This document shows, piece by piece, positions 40,192 to 48,706 of a stretch of DNA of 64,000 nt; the stretch's first letter is position 1; each line of letters begins with the position of its first letter. The stretch is from Hydrogenophaga sp. NFH-34. Lineage in GTDB: Bacteria > Pseudomonadota > Gammaproteobacteria > Burkholderiales > Burkholderiaceae_C. Both the position numbers and the translations under genes were made by a program. Where the stretch lies: contig NZ_JACBGE010000017.1 in the NCBI RefSeq assembly GCF_021401345.1, forward strand, positions 59,584 through 123,583, in the 5' to 3' direction. The notes under the pieces are model-generated. The model was given only the letters and a program-made list of their open reading frames with translations. It searched no databases and was not told the DNA's origin.

Positions 40192-40746
40192 ATGCAGCGC
40201 AACCCCATCAAACACTGCCGGGAATGCGGCGCCGCCGTGGTCTACCGGCTGCCCGACGACGGCGACACCAAACCACGGGCCATCTGCACGGTGTGCCAGA
40301 CGGTTCACTACGAGAACCCGCTCAATGTGGTCGGCACCGTGCCGGTCTGGGGCGAACAGGGCGAGTACGTGCTGCTGTGCAAGCGCAACATCGAACCCCG
40401 CTGGGGCAAGTGGACGCTGCCGGCCGGCTTCATGGAACTGGGCGAAACCACCGCCGAGGGGGCCCGGCGCGAAACCGACGAAGAGGCCGGCGCGCTCATC
40501 GAGATGGGCGAGTTGTTCACGCTCATGAACGTGCCGCGTGTGGGGCAGGTGCACCTGTATTACCGCGCCCGCCTGCTCAGCGACCGCTTCAACCCCGGCC
40601 ACGAGACACTGGAAGCGCGCCTGTTCACCGAAGCCGAGATTCCCTGGGAAGAAATCGCCTTTCGCACGGTGCGCGAAACCTTGATTCACTATTTCGCCGA
40701 CCGCCGCCAGGGCCGCTTCGGCTTCCACACCCTCGACATCGCCTGA
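40192..40746 (+). CDS. NUDIX hydrolase with N-terminal zinc ribbon
   Basis: Hydrolase of 184 residues. The N-terminal ribbon has HCRECG and ICTVCQTVHYENP (two CxxC pairs). The NUDIX box is complete: GFMELGETTAEGARRETDEEAGA. This layout resembles ADP-ribose or NAD-related NUDIX proteins, but the substrate cannot be fixed by sequence. Monocistronic between two terminator/promoter regions. Confidence 0.9.
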   Translation: MQRNPIKHCRECGAAVVYRLPDDGDTKPRAICTVCQTVHYENPLNVVGTVPVWGEQGEYVLLCKRNIEPRWGKWTLPAGFMELGETTAEGARRETDEEAGALIEMGELFTLMNVPRVGQVHLYYRARLLSDRFNPGHETLEARLFTEAEIPWEEIAFRTVRETLIHYFADRRQGRFGFHTLDIA

Positions 40747-40816
40747 CAAAACCGGCCCGATGATGCGGTGCCACCACGTTTGGCCGGTCGCATCACCCCG
40801 AAGCGCCCCGCAAAGG

Positions 40817-40844
40817 TTGACCACCTCCCCGACTGGGCGACAAT
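40817..40844 (+). promoter_or_regulatory. Promoter of the DUF4189 lipoprotein gene
   Basis: -35 TTGACC and -10 GACAAT with a 16 bp spacer. The predicted leader of about 45 nt ends in GAGGAG before the start codon. Confidence 0.5.
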
Positions 40845-40898
40845 GTGCCCAGCCGAGTTACCGGAACACACAACTGTCACAGAGGAGTTCGCACCGTG

Positions 40899-41282
40899 AT
40901 GCCAAGCTTGAAATGGGCCGTACTGGCCGCCTCCGCCAGCCTTCTCGTCGCCTGCGGCGGCAGCAACGAAGGCACCCCCAACGGGGCCATCGCCTACAAC
41001 CCCGCCACCGGGGATGCCGCGATCTACGTCAATGCGACCACCGAAGGCCAGGCCCGTTCCGAAGCGGTTCGCAACTGCGGCACCACCGCTTGCGACGTGG
41101 TTCTGACCTTCTCGGGTGACGGCGTCTGCGGTGCCATTGCCCTGAGCGCCAATGGCGTCATTGGCGTCGCCAAGGACGATTCCGACGCCGAAGCGGAAGT
41201 GGGTGCTGTCACCAATTGCCAGGCCAAAGGTGGCTCCAGCTGCTACATCCCGGCCGCTGTCCGGGGCGATTGCAACGGCTGA
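40899..41282 (+). CDS. DUF4189-type lipoprotein
   Basis: Small secreted lipoprotein of 127 residues. Signal peptide with lipobox LLVAC (MPSLKWAVLAASASLLVACGG). The mature part has AIAYNPATGDAAIYVNATTEG, CGTTACDVVLTFSGDGVCGAIAL and SSCYIPAAV, with six cysteines after the lipidated one, consistent with the DUF4189 fold. A GTG directly before the ATG, 8 nt from GAGGAG, is an alternative start. Function unknown. Confidence 0.8.
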   Translation: MPSLKWAVLAASASLLVACGGSNEGTPNGAIAYNPATGDAAIYVNATTEGQARSEAVRNCGTTACDVVLTFSGDGVCGAIALSANGVIGVAKDDSDAEAEVGAVTNCQAKGGSSCYIPAAVRGDCNG

Positions 41283-41381
41283 GCCAGCACCAGCCCCGCA
41301 TCTGCCCACACCGCAGATGCCTCTCCACCCGGCCCCTGCCCAGGCGCCGGGTTTTCTTTCGCCGGTACGACGGGCCGGGGC

Positions 41382-42089
41382 TTACTTCGTCGGCGATGGC
41401 CCACCGACCAGCTCGATGCGGCGCTGCAGCCGCTGCACATCGTCCTCTGCGCCGCCGCCGCTGCGCGCGCGCTCCTGCTGCACACGCAACCAGGCCATCA
41501 AAGGCCGGCGCCAGCCCTGGGCCGAAGCGGTCGCCACGGCATCGGCCACCACTGCCGGGCTGGCCTGTCCACGCCGCAGCAGCACACCAGCCGCCACCAG
41601 GCGCGACAGCGGGTCATCGATGCGGGCCAGTGCAGGTGCCAGATCGGTGCCCGCCCCCGCCAGGCTGGCCTGGGCCAGCGGGCGCTGGGCAGACGGCAGG
41701 CGCTCGGCGTCGGCACTGCCCGCTTCGCCCTGCAGATAACGGGCATAGGCCTGCTCCGGCGCCGCCGCATCAATGGCCAGCGGTGCATAGCCTTCGCAGG
41801 CGTCGAAAACCAGCGCCGCCACCCGCGTGGCGCAATGCGCCAGTTCCAGCCGCGCAGCCAGCGCTGGCTGGCCGGTGCGCGCCACCTCGCTGCGCGCGCG
41901 CGTGATCTCGGCCTGCGCCACCCGGTCGTTGCCGGCAAGCCAGGCATCGGCCGCCCGCTCGACCGCACTTTGGGCGTTCATCTGCCAGTCGGGCGGCGGC
42001 GGTGTGCTGCTGCAGGCGGCGAGCACAGCGGTGGTCAGGAGTATGGCCAGGGCAAGCCGCCCAAAGGCGTTCGGGCGCATGGGGGTCAT
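41382..42089 (-). CDS. Lipoprotein, third gene of an Mla-like operon
   Basis: Protein of 235 residues with lipobox TTAVLAACSS. The rest is helical, Ala/Arg-rich and lacks recognised domains; repeated AEITRARSEVARTG and AQASLAGAG stretches suggest a tetratricopeptide-like helical array. Its start overlaps the MCE-protein stop by 4 nt, so it works with that system. It is not similar to PqiC-type auxiliary lipoproteins as far as I can judge. Confidence 0.7.
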   Translation of the reverse strand: MTPMRPNAFGRLALAILLTTAVLAACSSTPPPPDWQMNAQSAVERAADAWLAGNDRVAQAEITRARSEVARTGQPALAARLELAHCATRVAALVFDACEGYAPLAIDAAAPEQAYARYLQGEAGSADAERLPSAQRPLAQASLAGAGTDLAPALARIDDPLSRLVAAGVLLRRGQASPAVVADAVATASAQGWRRPLMAWLRVQQERARSGGGAEDDVQRLQRRIELVGGPSPTK

Positions 42090-43108
42090 GGCAAGGTGAT
42101 TTCCGTTTCGCGTTTGAACGGCCATTTGCGGTTGAGGTCGTTGATGAGGCCCTCGACCTTGCGCAGGCTGGCCTCGACATCGGCGCGCAGCAGGCCCAGG
42201 TCGGCGGTGGCTTCGCGGGTGTTGCTGGCGATGCCTTGCGCTTCCACCAGCAGAGCATCCACCTTCTGCAGGCTGCCGCGGGTGTCGGTGAGCAGACCGT
42301 TGAGCTGCTGCACGGTGGCCCGCGCATCGCCCACCAGCCCCCCGCCGGCCGCGCTGCCCGGCGCACCACCGTCCTGGCCGAAGACCTGCCGGTCGGCGTT
42401 GGTGACCAGCGAATCCAGCCGCGCGGTCAGACCGTCGGCACGCGCCAGCAGCGTGTTGGCGCGATCGATCACCTCGCCCACCTTGCGCGCGTCGGCCTCG
42501 TTGCCCATGAGCAGCCCCATCGCGCCCTGCGGCCCCTTGAGGCGCTCGGTGGCCACCAGGGCATTGGCGAGGGTCTGATTGAGGGCCGAGTCCGCACCCG
42601 TCATCTGGTTGAGGTTGGTGAGCAGGTCGCGCACCTGCGCCACGAGTTGCGGGATCTCGGCCGCCGCATCGCCCCGCAGCACGTGCCGCTCGGCCCCGTC
42701 TTCGAGCGGCGGATCGCTCAGCACCCCGCTGTAGGCCCGGATGCGGGTGCCGCCGACCAGCGCCTTTTCCATCGTGAAGATGCTGGACGTGCGCAGCCAG
42801 CGCGCGTCGCGGGTGGGCACGTCCACCAGGATGCGCACGTTGCCGTCGTCCGCCAGATCGATGCGCGCGACGCGGCCGATCGGAAAGCCGGCAAAGGTCA
42901 TGGTCATGCCGGTGGCCACCCCTTCGGAATCGTCGGAGATCAGTACCAGGCGCTGCGTGCGCTCGAACACCCCACGCGCGTACATGACATACAGCGCCGA
43001 ACCGGCCACGAGCAGCAGCATGAGCAGCAGCAGCAACGCCGCCTTGAATTCGAGGTTGCGCACCGACTCGGGCGTGCCGGGTTCGGGGGAAGCAGGTGGC
43101 TGGGTCAT
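42086..43108 (-). CDS. MCE/MlaD-family substrate-binding protein
   Basis: Protein of 340 residues. One N-terminal membrane helix (FKAALLLLLMLLLVAGSALYVMYA) precedes an MCE domain (ISDDSEGVATGMTMTFAGFPIGRVARIDL). A long C-terminal helical and coiled-coil region contains regular DGLTARLDSLV-type heptads. MCE proteins form hexameric rings that carry lipids across the periplasm. The long tail could build a tube-like extension. It starts 13 nt after the permease. Confidence 0.88.
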   Translation of the reverse strand: MTQPPASPEPGTPESVRNLEFKAALLLLLMLLLVAGSALYVMYARGVFERTQRLVLISDDSEGVATGMTMTFAGFPIGRVARIDLADDGNVRILVDVPTRDARWLRTSSIFTMEKALVGGTRIRAYSGVLSDPPLEDGAERHVLRGDAAAEIPQLVAQVRDLLTNLNQMTGADSALNQTLANALVATERLKGPQGAMGLLMGNEADARKVGEVIDRANTLLARADGLTARLDSLVTNADRQVFGQDGGAPGSAAGGGLVGDARATVQQLNGLLTDTRGSLQKVDALLVEAQGIASNTREATADLGLLRADVEASLRKVEGLINDLNRKWPFKRETEITLP

Positions 43109-43121
43109 GGGGGGGGCGGTG

Positions 43122-43928
43122 TCAGTAATAGTTGCCAAGCAGCGATACCACTTCGAGCAGCAGCAGCACCGACAGCAGGCGGGCAAACTCGGAAATGTCG
43201 CTGCGGCGCGAATAGCCACCCAGCACGTCGCGCTGCGCGCTCGATCCCATCGGCACAAAGGCGACCGCCAGGCTGAAGAACAGGGTCTTGAGCACGAAGA
43301 TCAGCGACACCGCCGGCGTGAACACGCTGCCCACGCCCCGGTTGTAGGCGGCCAGCCCCCAGGGCGAAAAACCGTAGACGTTCAGATAGGTCAGCACCAG
43401 TGCCGTCAGGCCACTCAGGGCCGCCAGCAACCACACCGAAAACGCGCCCGCCAGCGCGCGCGGCAGCATCTGCTCGCGCAGCAGGGTCTGCGGCTCGTGA
43501 TACACGCCGCGGCGGTGCTGGTCGGCCAGCAGCCGGCGGATGCGCTGGGCCTCCGGCATGGTGTAGCGCAATGCCACGAACAGCGCGGTGTACAGCGGGA
43601 TCAGCTCCAGCACCAGGGTGCGCACCAGCACTTCGAGCGCGTACTGCGACAACCCGTAGCTGAAGGCGGTGGCCACGACGATGCGGATCAGCACCAGGCT
43701 GACCAGGGCCGAAAGCACCAGAAACCAGGTCAGCAAGGGCGCGCTGGCCCGGTACAGGTGCGACAGCACCGCGCTGCGCTCGGCGGGGCGGTCGTAGCTG
43801 GACGGTGACAGCGCCAGCACCACGATCTGGGCACCGATCAGCATCACCTGCCACCAGGCGCGCCAGGCGGCCAGCACCTGCTGCCCCCAGCGCAGCAAAA
43901 GATCGTGCATCGACGCGAGCAGGTTCAT
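43122..43928 (-). CDS. MlaE-family ABC transporter permease
   Basis: Integral membrane protein of 268 residues. Hydrophobic segments: LLTWFLVLSALVSLVLIRIVV, FSYGLSQYALEVLVRTLVLELIPLYTALFVAL, GAFSVWLLAALSGLTALVLTYLNVY and LIFVLKTLFFSLAVAFVP. The LELIPLYTALFVALRYTM stretch matches the coupling region of MlaE permeases. It is the first gene of an operon with an MCE protein and a lipoprotein. No ATPase gene precedes it; upstream is divergently related queG. Confidence 0.87.
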   Translation of the reverse strand: MNLLASMHDLLLRWGQQVLAAWRAWWQVMLIGAQIVVLALSPSSYDRPAERSAVLSHLYRASAPLLTWFLVLSALVSLVLIRIVVATAFSYGLSQYALEVLVRTLVLELIPLYTALFVALRYTMPEAQRIRRLLADQHRRGVYHEPQTLLREQMLPRALAGAFSVWLLAALSGLTALVLTYLNVYGFSPWGLAAYNRGVGSVFTPAVSLIFVLKTLFFSLAVAFVPMGSSAQRDVLGGYSRRSDISEFARLLSVLLLLEVVSLLGNYY

Positions 43929-44017
43929 GCAGACGATGATAGCGGCGCCACGCCCTCCGTTCCCCCAGAAACCCCGCAGAAGGCAACCGATTGTGAAATG
44001 CTGCCGGCCCGCCGGCC

Positions 44018-45106
44018 TCAGCCGCCGACAGGCTTTTGCGCCAGCGCCCAGTCCACATGCTCACGCACCAGCGCACTCGGGTGCGTGGCGCGCGCGGCCA
44101 GCGCTGCGCGCCAGGCCGCGTCCTCGCGCTGGCGCAGCGCGTTGCCCAGGGCCACGGCCACGTTGCGTAGCCAGCGTTCGTGGCCGATGCGGCGGATCGG
44201 GCTGCCTTCGGTGCGCTGCAGGAACTCCGCCTCGGACCAGCCCAGCAAGGTGGCGAGATCCGCACCGGCCAGACCCGGGCGCTCATCGAAATCGGGCAAG
44301 GCGCTGCGCCGCGCAAACTTGTTCCACGGGCACACCAGTTGGCAGTCGTCGCAGCCGTAGATGCGGTTGCCCAGCAACGGCCGCAGCTCGGGCGGAATCG
44401 GCCCGGCGTGTTCGATGGTGAGGTAGGAAATGCAGCGGCGCGCATCGAGCCGGTACGGCGCGACGATGGCCCCGGTCGGGCAGGCCTCGGCGCAGGCGTT
44501 GCAGGCCCCGCAGTGCGAGGACACGGCCTCGCTGGGCGGCAGCGCGATGTCCACATACACCTCGCCCAGAAAGAACAGGGAGCCGCCCTCGCGGTGCAGC
44601 ACCAGCGTGTGCTTGCCGCGCCAGCCCTGGCCGCTGCGGGCCGCCAGTTCCGCCTCGAGCACCGGCGCCGAATCGGTGAAGGCGCGGTGCCCGAAAGGCC
44701 CCACCTCAACCGCCAGCCGTTCGGCCAGCTTCTGCAGGCGCTGGCGCAACACCTTGTGGTAGTCGCGCCCCCGGGCGTAGACCGACACCACCGCCTCGCC
44801 CGGGCGCGTCAGCCGCGCCAGCTCGCGCTCGGTCCAGTCCGGCGCCGCGTCGCGCGGCAGGTAGTCCATGCGCGCCGTGAGCACGCTCACGGTCCCGGGC
44901 ACCAGCTCGGCGGGCCGGGCGCGCTTGAGCCCGTGGCTGGCCATATAGTCCATGGAACCGTGGAAGCCCGCCGCCAGCCAGGCCTGCAAACCGGGTTCGG
45001 CGCTCGAAAGATTCACGCCCGCCACGCCGATTTGGGAGAATCCCAGTTCCCGGCCCCAGGCCTGAATCCGTGAGACGAGTTGAGCAGCATCCAGACCGGG
45101 TTTCAT
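44018..45106 (-). CDS. queG: tRNA epoxyqueuosine reductase
   Basis: Cobalamin and Fe-S enzyme performing the last step of queuosine synthesis in tRNA. It has 362 residues from MKPGLDAAQLVSRI. Two 4Fe-4S motifs: CGACNACAEACPTGAI and CDDCQLVCPWNKFA. The DYHKVLRQRLQKLAE and HTLVLHREGGSLFFLGE motifs are family features. Its first 27 nt overlap the 5' end of tsaE on the other strand. Confidence 0.95.
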   Translation of the reverse strand: MKPGLDAAQLVSRIQAWGRELGFSQIGVAGVNLSSAEPGLQAWLAAGFHGSMDYMASHGLKRARPAELVPGTVSVLTARMDYLPRDAAPDWTERELARLTRPGEAVVSVYARGRDYHKVLRQRLQKLAERLAVEVGPFGHRAFTDSAPVLEAELAARSGQGWRGKHTLVLHREGGSLFFLGEVYVDIALPPSEAVSSHCGACNACAEACPTGAIVAPYRLDARRCISYLTIEHAGPIPPELRPLLGNRIYGCDDCQLVCPWNKFARRSALPDFDERPGLAGADLATLLGWSEAEFLQRTEGSPIRRIGHERWLRNVAVALGNALRQREDAAWRAALAARATHPSALVREHVDWALAQKPVGG

Positions 45107-45652
45107 GACCCGCGCATTGTAGAAACGCCCCCGGCCGCGTGGTCCACCCAATGGGCCACCGAAGCCGACACCGCCGCGTTCGCGCAGCGCCTGGCCGCCT
45201 GCCCGGCCATTGTGCGCGCCACCCTCGTGCTGCACGGCGACCTGGGCGCCGGCAAAACCACGCTGGTACGCCACCTGCTGCGCGCCCTGGGCGTGCAGGG
45301 CCGCATCAAGAGCCCGACCTACGCGGTGGTCGAGCCGCACAGCAGCACCGCGTGCCCGTTGCTGCAGCCCGGCGAGACGCTGTCCATCTGGCACTTCGAC
45401 TTCTACCGCTTCACCGACCCGCGCGAGTGGGAGGATGCCGGTTTCCGCGAACTTTTCGCCAGCCCCGGCCTCAAGCTGGTGGAATGGCCCGAACGCGCCA
45501 CCGGCCTGATGGGCGTGGTCGATGCCGAACTGACCCTTTCCCCCGATCACGACATGGCCCATCCGGACACCGCTGAAGCCCCCGCCCGCCGCGTGACCTT
45601 GCTCGCCCACACACCGGCTGGCCAGCAACTGCTGGAGGCCGCCCACTCATGA
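45080..45652 (+). CDS. tsaE: tRNA threonylcarbamoyladenosine biosynthesis ATPase TsaE
   Basis: P-loop ATPase of the TsaBDE complex that forms t6A37 in tRNA. It has 190 residues; the P-loop is HGDLGAGKTTLVRHL, with KSPTYAVVEPH, IWHFDFYRF and LVEWPERA following. No ATG lies upstream of the conserved region, so the TTG at 45080 was chosen; it lies inside the first codons of divergent queG. The stop overlaps the amiC start by 4 nt, a pairing (tsaE-amiC) common in proteobacteria. Confidence 0.92.
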   Translation: MSSIQTGFHDPRIVETPPAAWSTQWATEADTAAFAQRLAACPAIVRATLVLHGDLGAGKTTLVRHLLRALGVQGRIKSPTYAVVEPHSSTACPLLQPGETLSIWHFDFYRFTDPREWEDAGFRELFASPGLKLVEWPERATGLMGVVDAELTLSPDHDMAHPDTAEAPARRVTLLAHTPAGQQLLEAAHS

Positions 45653-47070
45653 CGGCACCCCCGTCCGCACGGCGCCACCTGCTGCGCGCAGGCCTGCTGA
45701 TCCTGCTGATCGGGCGGCAGCACATCGCCTGGGGTGCCACCGTCATCGCCGTGCGCCTGTGGCCCGCCCCCGACTACACCCGCGTCACCATCGAATCCGA
45801 CGGCGCGCTGCGCCTGCGATCGACACGCACCGACAACCCGCGCCAACTGGTCGCCGACATCGAAGGGGTGGACCTGGTCGAGAGCCTGCAAAGCCTGGCC
45901 AGCCAGCTGCGCACGGACGACCCCAATCTGGCCGCCGTGCGCGTGACACCGGCCGGCCCGGGCGTGGCCCGGCTCACGCTCGACCTCAAGCAGCCTGTGC
46001 GACCGCAGGTGTTCCAGCTCACGCCGGTGGCGGCCTACCAGCACCGACTCGTGCTCGATCTGTACCCGCAACACGCCGTCGACCCGCTGGACCAGTTGGT
46101 GGCGCAGTACATGCGCGACACCGATGCCAGCAGCGAGCGCGCCGCGCGTCTGCTGGGCCTGGATCTGTCGGCACTGCGCGAACCGGGCACCGCCGGTGCG
46201 CCTGCCGCCGAAGACCCCCTGGGTCAGCTGATCGCCGAGCGCGAACGCCAGCAGCCACCGGCCACGGCCGCCGCAGCCCCATCCGCGCCGCCGCCCGCCA
46301 GCACGCGCCGCGGCAAGACCGCCCCCCCCGGCAGCTCATCGGGCACCGAGCGCCTGATCCTCGTGGCGCTCGACCCCGGCCACGGCGGCGAAGACCCGGG
46401 CGCCATCGGGCCGGGCGGCACGCGCGAGAAGGACGTCGTGCTGCAAATCGCGCTGAAGCTGCGCGACCGCATCAACAGCACCCGCATCAACGGCAACCCC
46501 ATGCGCGCCTACCTGACCCGCGACGGCGACTTCTTCGTGCCGCTGAATGTGCGCGTGCAGAAGGCCCAGCGTGTCCGGGCCGACCTGTTCATCAGCATCC
46601 ACGCCGACGCCTTCATGACGGCACGCCCGCAAGGCGCCAGTGTCTATGCGCTCAGCACCAAGGGTGCCAGCAGCGCCGCGGCGCGCTGGATCGCCGACAA
46701 GGAAAACGCGGCCGATCTGGTGGGCGGCCTCAACGTGCGCAGCAAGGACGCCACCGTGCAGCGTGCCCTGCTGGACATGAGCACCACGGCCCAGATCAAG
46801 GACAGCCTCAAGGTCGGCACCGCGATGCTCGGCGAGGTCGGCCGCGTCGGCAAGCTGCACAAGCCCCAGGTCGAACAGGCCGGCTTTGCGGTGCTCAAGG
46901 CCCCCGACATCCCAAGCGTGCTGGTCGAAACCGCCTTCATCAGCAACCCCGACGAAGAAACCCGCCTGCGCAGCGCCGCCTACCAGAACGACCTGGCCGA
47001 CGCCCTGTTGCGCGGCGTGGTGCGCTACTTCCAGCAAAACCCGCCGCTGGCCCGCACGCGCACGCTGTAA
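45649..47070 (+). CDS. amiC: N-acetylmuramoyl-L-alanine amidase with AMIN domain
   Basis: Zinc amidase that splits septal peptidoglycan. It has 473 residues. Signal region HLLRAGLLILLIGRQHIAWGA, AMIN domain (about 30-140; ATVIAVRLWPAPDYTRVTIES), Ala/Pro-rich linker, then Amidase_3 with zinc ligands in DPGHGGEDPGA, TREKDVVL and ISIHADAF and catalytic Glu in LVETAFISN. An inserted helix around LDMSTTAQIKDSLKVG likely autoinhibits the site until EnvC/NlpD-type activation. Confidence 0.94.
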   Translation: MTAPPSARRHLLRAGLLILLIGRQHIAWGATVIAVRLWPAPDYTRVTIESDGALRLRSTRTDNPRQLVADIEGVDLVESLQSLASQLRTDDPNLAAVRVTPAGPGVARLTLDLKQPVRPQVFQLTPVAAYQHRLVLDLYPQHAVDPLDQLVAQYMRDTDASSERAARLLGLDLSALREPGTAGAPAAEDPLGQLIAERERQQPPATAAAAPSAPPPASTRRGKTAPPGSSSGTERLILVALDPGHGGEDPGAIGPGGTREKDVVLQIALKLRDRINSTRINGNPMRAYLTRDGDFFVPLNVRVQKAQRVRADLFISIHADAFMTARPQGASVYALSTKGASSAAARWIADKENAADLVGGLNVRSKDATVQRALLDMSTTAQIKDSLKVGTAMLGEVGRVGKLHKPQVEQAGFAVLKAPDIPSVLVETAFISNPDEETRLRSAAYQNDLADALLRGVVRYFQQNPPLARTRTL

Positions 47071-47139
47071 ACATCCGGCGGCCGATCACCGCCGGGTTGC
47101 CGCCGCCACCCGCCCGGCACGCAGGCGGCCAAGCCGCGA

Positions 47140-48000
47140 TCAGTCGGCGCGCTGCCGCGCCAGCAAGGAACCGAGTCCCGCCGCCAGCGTGTCAACCAGG
47201 CGCCGCGCGGCTTCGGTGTCGGGCCGGGCCACGGTCGGCGTCTTGTTGACGTCAAAAATCACGGCCTCGCCCTGGTGCATCACGAAGTCGATCTTGCCGT
47301 AGTCGATCTGCCACTGGCGCCGGAAGCGGCGCAGATTGGGCGGGATCTCGCGCACCAGATCGGGCCGGTAATCGCCGCTGGTGATGACCGGATAGGGGGC
47401 GGTTTCTGCGCGGGTGAATTCCGCGTCGCCCAGGAAATACCACTCGCGCAGCACATACTGGCCGTCGTGGCGCTCGGGAACAAAACGCTCGATCACCAGT
47501 TGCTCATCGTCCCACCAGGCGTCGGGAACGTCGTCGGCCGAGGGCAGAACCTGGTAGTCGGCCTTGCTGCTGATGACATGGCCCGAGGCCGACCGCGGCG
47601 GCGGTGTTTCGCCCGCGGCGCGGCGCTCGGGTTGCCCCGCGTAATTGAGGCTGGATTTGACGATCACCGGCCCGGTGTAGCCGTCACCGCGAAAGACCTG
47701 GTGGTGACTGAGCCGGCGCTTGCGGATGTCGGTGAGCCCTGCATTGACGGTCGCGGGAAAACGGGCGGCCACGGCCTGGTAATCACGCGGCAGCACCGAC
47801 AGGTCGACGTGCATGAACAGCAGGTCGGCCGCCGGCACATCGCGCGGGTCCGCATGGCGCACCACGCGGCAGCGCGGCTCCCAGGCCTCCAGGAGGAAAC
47901 GGGCCAGGTAGGTGCTGTCTCGGGACGGGCTTTTCGGGTGCTCCAGCAGCAGGATGCTGGCCGGTAACGCCTCCCCATGGCCTGCGGCAGCGGGCCGCAT
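47140..48000 (-). CDS. ATP-grasp-like protein of unknown function
   Basis: Protein of 286 residues starting MRPAAAGHGEALPASILLLEHP. The middle (GPVIVKSSLNYAGQPE, LVIERFVPERHDGQYVLREWYFLG) and the C-terminal IDYGKIDFVMHQGEAVIFDVNKTPT resemble RimK/D-Ala-ligase-type ATP-grasp metal and ATP motifs. The ligase substrate is unknown. The start codon shares one base with the DedA stop (TGATG), implying coupled expression with a membrane lipid-flippase-family protein. No other partner is visible. Confidence 0.72.
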   Translation of the reverse strand: MRPAAAGHGEALPASILLLEHPKSPSRDSTYLARFLLEAWEPRCRVVRHADPRDVPAADLLFMHVDLSVLPRDYQAVAARFPATVNAGLTDIRKRRLSHHQVFRGDGYTGPVIVKSSLNYAGQPERRAAGETPPPRSASGHVISSKADYQVLPSADDVPDAWWDDEQLVIERFVPERHDGQYVLREWYFLGDAEFTRAETAPYPVITSGDYRPDLVREIPPNLRRFRRQWQIDYGKIDFVMHQGEAVIFDVNKTPTVARPDTEAARRLVDTLAAGLGSLLARQRAD

Positions 48001-48647
48001 CAGGCCGCCTTGTTCTGGCGGCTGGCGCGCCAGCCTCCGATGATGGCGATCAGGCCCGGCACGAAGATCAGCGCCCAGATGATCTTGCTCAGGTTGGCCT
48101 GCACCCAGGGCAGGTTGCCGAACCAGTACCCGGCGGCCGTCAGGCCGATCACCCAGATCAGGGCACCGATCACGTTGTAGGCGGTGAACTTGCTGCGCGT
48201 CATCTCGGCCACGCCCGCCACGAACGGTGCGAAGGTGCGGATGAACGGCATGAAGCGCGCCAGGATGATGGTCACGCCGCCGTAGCGCTCGTAGAAGTTG
48301 TGCGCCTGGTTGAAGGCGTTCTTGTTGAAAAAGCGCGAGTTCTCCCACTGGAACACCTTGGGGCCGAAATAGCGCCCGATGCTGTAGTTGAGCTGGTCGC
48401 CCGCGATGGCGGCCAACAGCATCAGGCCGGCCGCCAGCGGGTAGTCGATCAGCCCGGCGCCGCACAGCGCCCCGACGATGAACAGCAGCGAATCGCCCGG
48501 CAGGAAGGGCATGACGACCAGCCCGGTCTCGACGAAGATGATGAGGAACAGCAGCGCATAGACCCAGGCGCCGTAGGTCTGCACAAACGCCTGCAGGTGC
48601 TTGTCCACATGCAGGATGAAGTCGATCAGCATCATTACCAGTTCCAT
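48000..48647 (-). CDS. DedA-family membrane protein
   Basis: Protein of 215 residues with several membrane helices. The DedA signature is seen in FVETGLVVMPFLPGDSLLF, the acidic/basic pairs in GDQLNYSIGRYFG, and ILARFMPFIRTFAPFVAG. Members take part in lipid carrier recycling (undecaprenyl phosphate or phosphatidylethanolamine translocation) and membrane homeostasis. It is coupled to the downstream ATP-grasp-like gene and convergent with none; mutL runs divergently. Confidence 0.92.
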   Translation of the reverse strand: MELVMMLIDFILHVDKHLQAFVQTYGAWVYALLFLIIFVETGLVVMPFLPGDSLLFIVGALCGAGLIDYPLAAGLMLLAAIAGDQLNYSIGRYFGPKVFQWENSRFFNKNAFNQAHNFYERYGGVTIILARFMPFIRTFAPFVAGVAEMTRSKFTAYNVIGALIWVIGLTAAGYWFGNLPWVQANLSKIIWALIFVPGLIAIIGGWRASRQNKAA

Positions 48648-48706
48648 GGCGCGCGATTATCCCTGCAGCGGCCATGGCCCCGGCGAGCCGTTCTTACAAT
48701 GAACGC

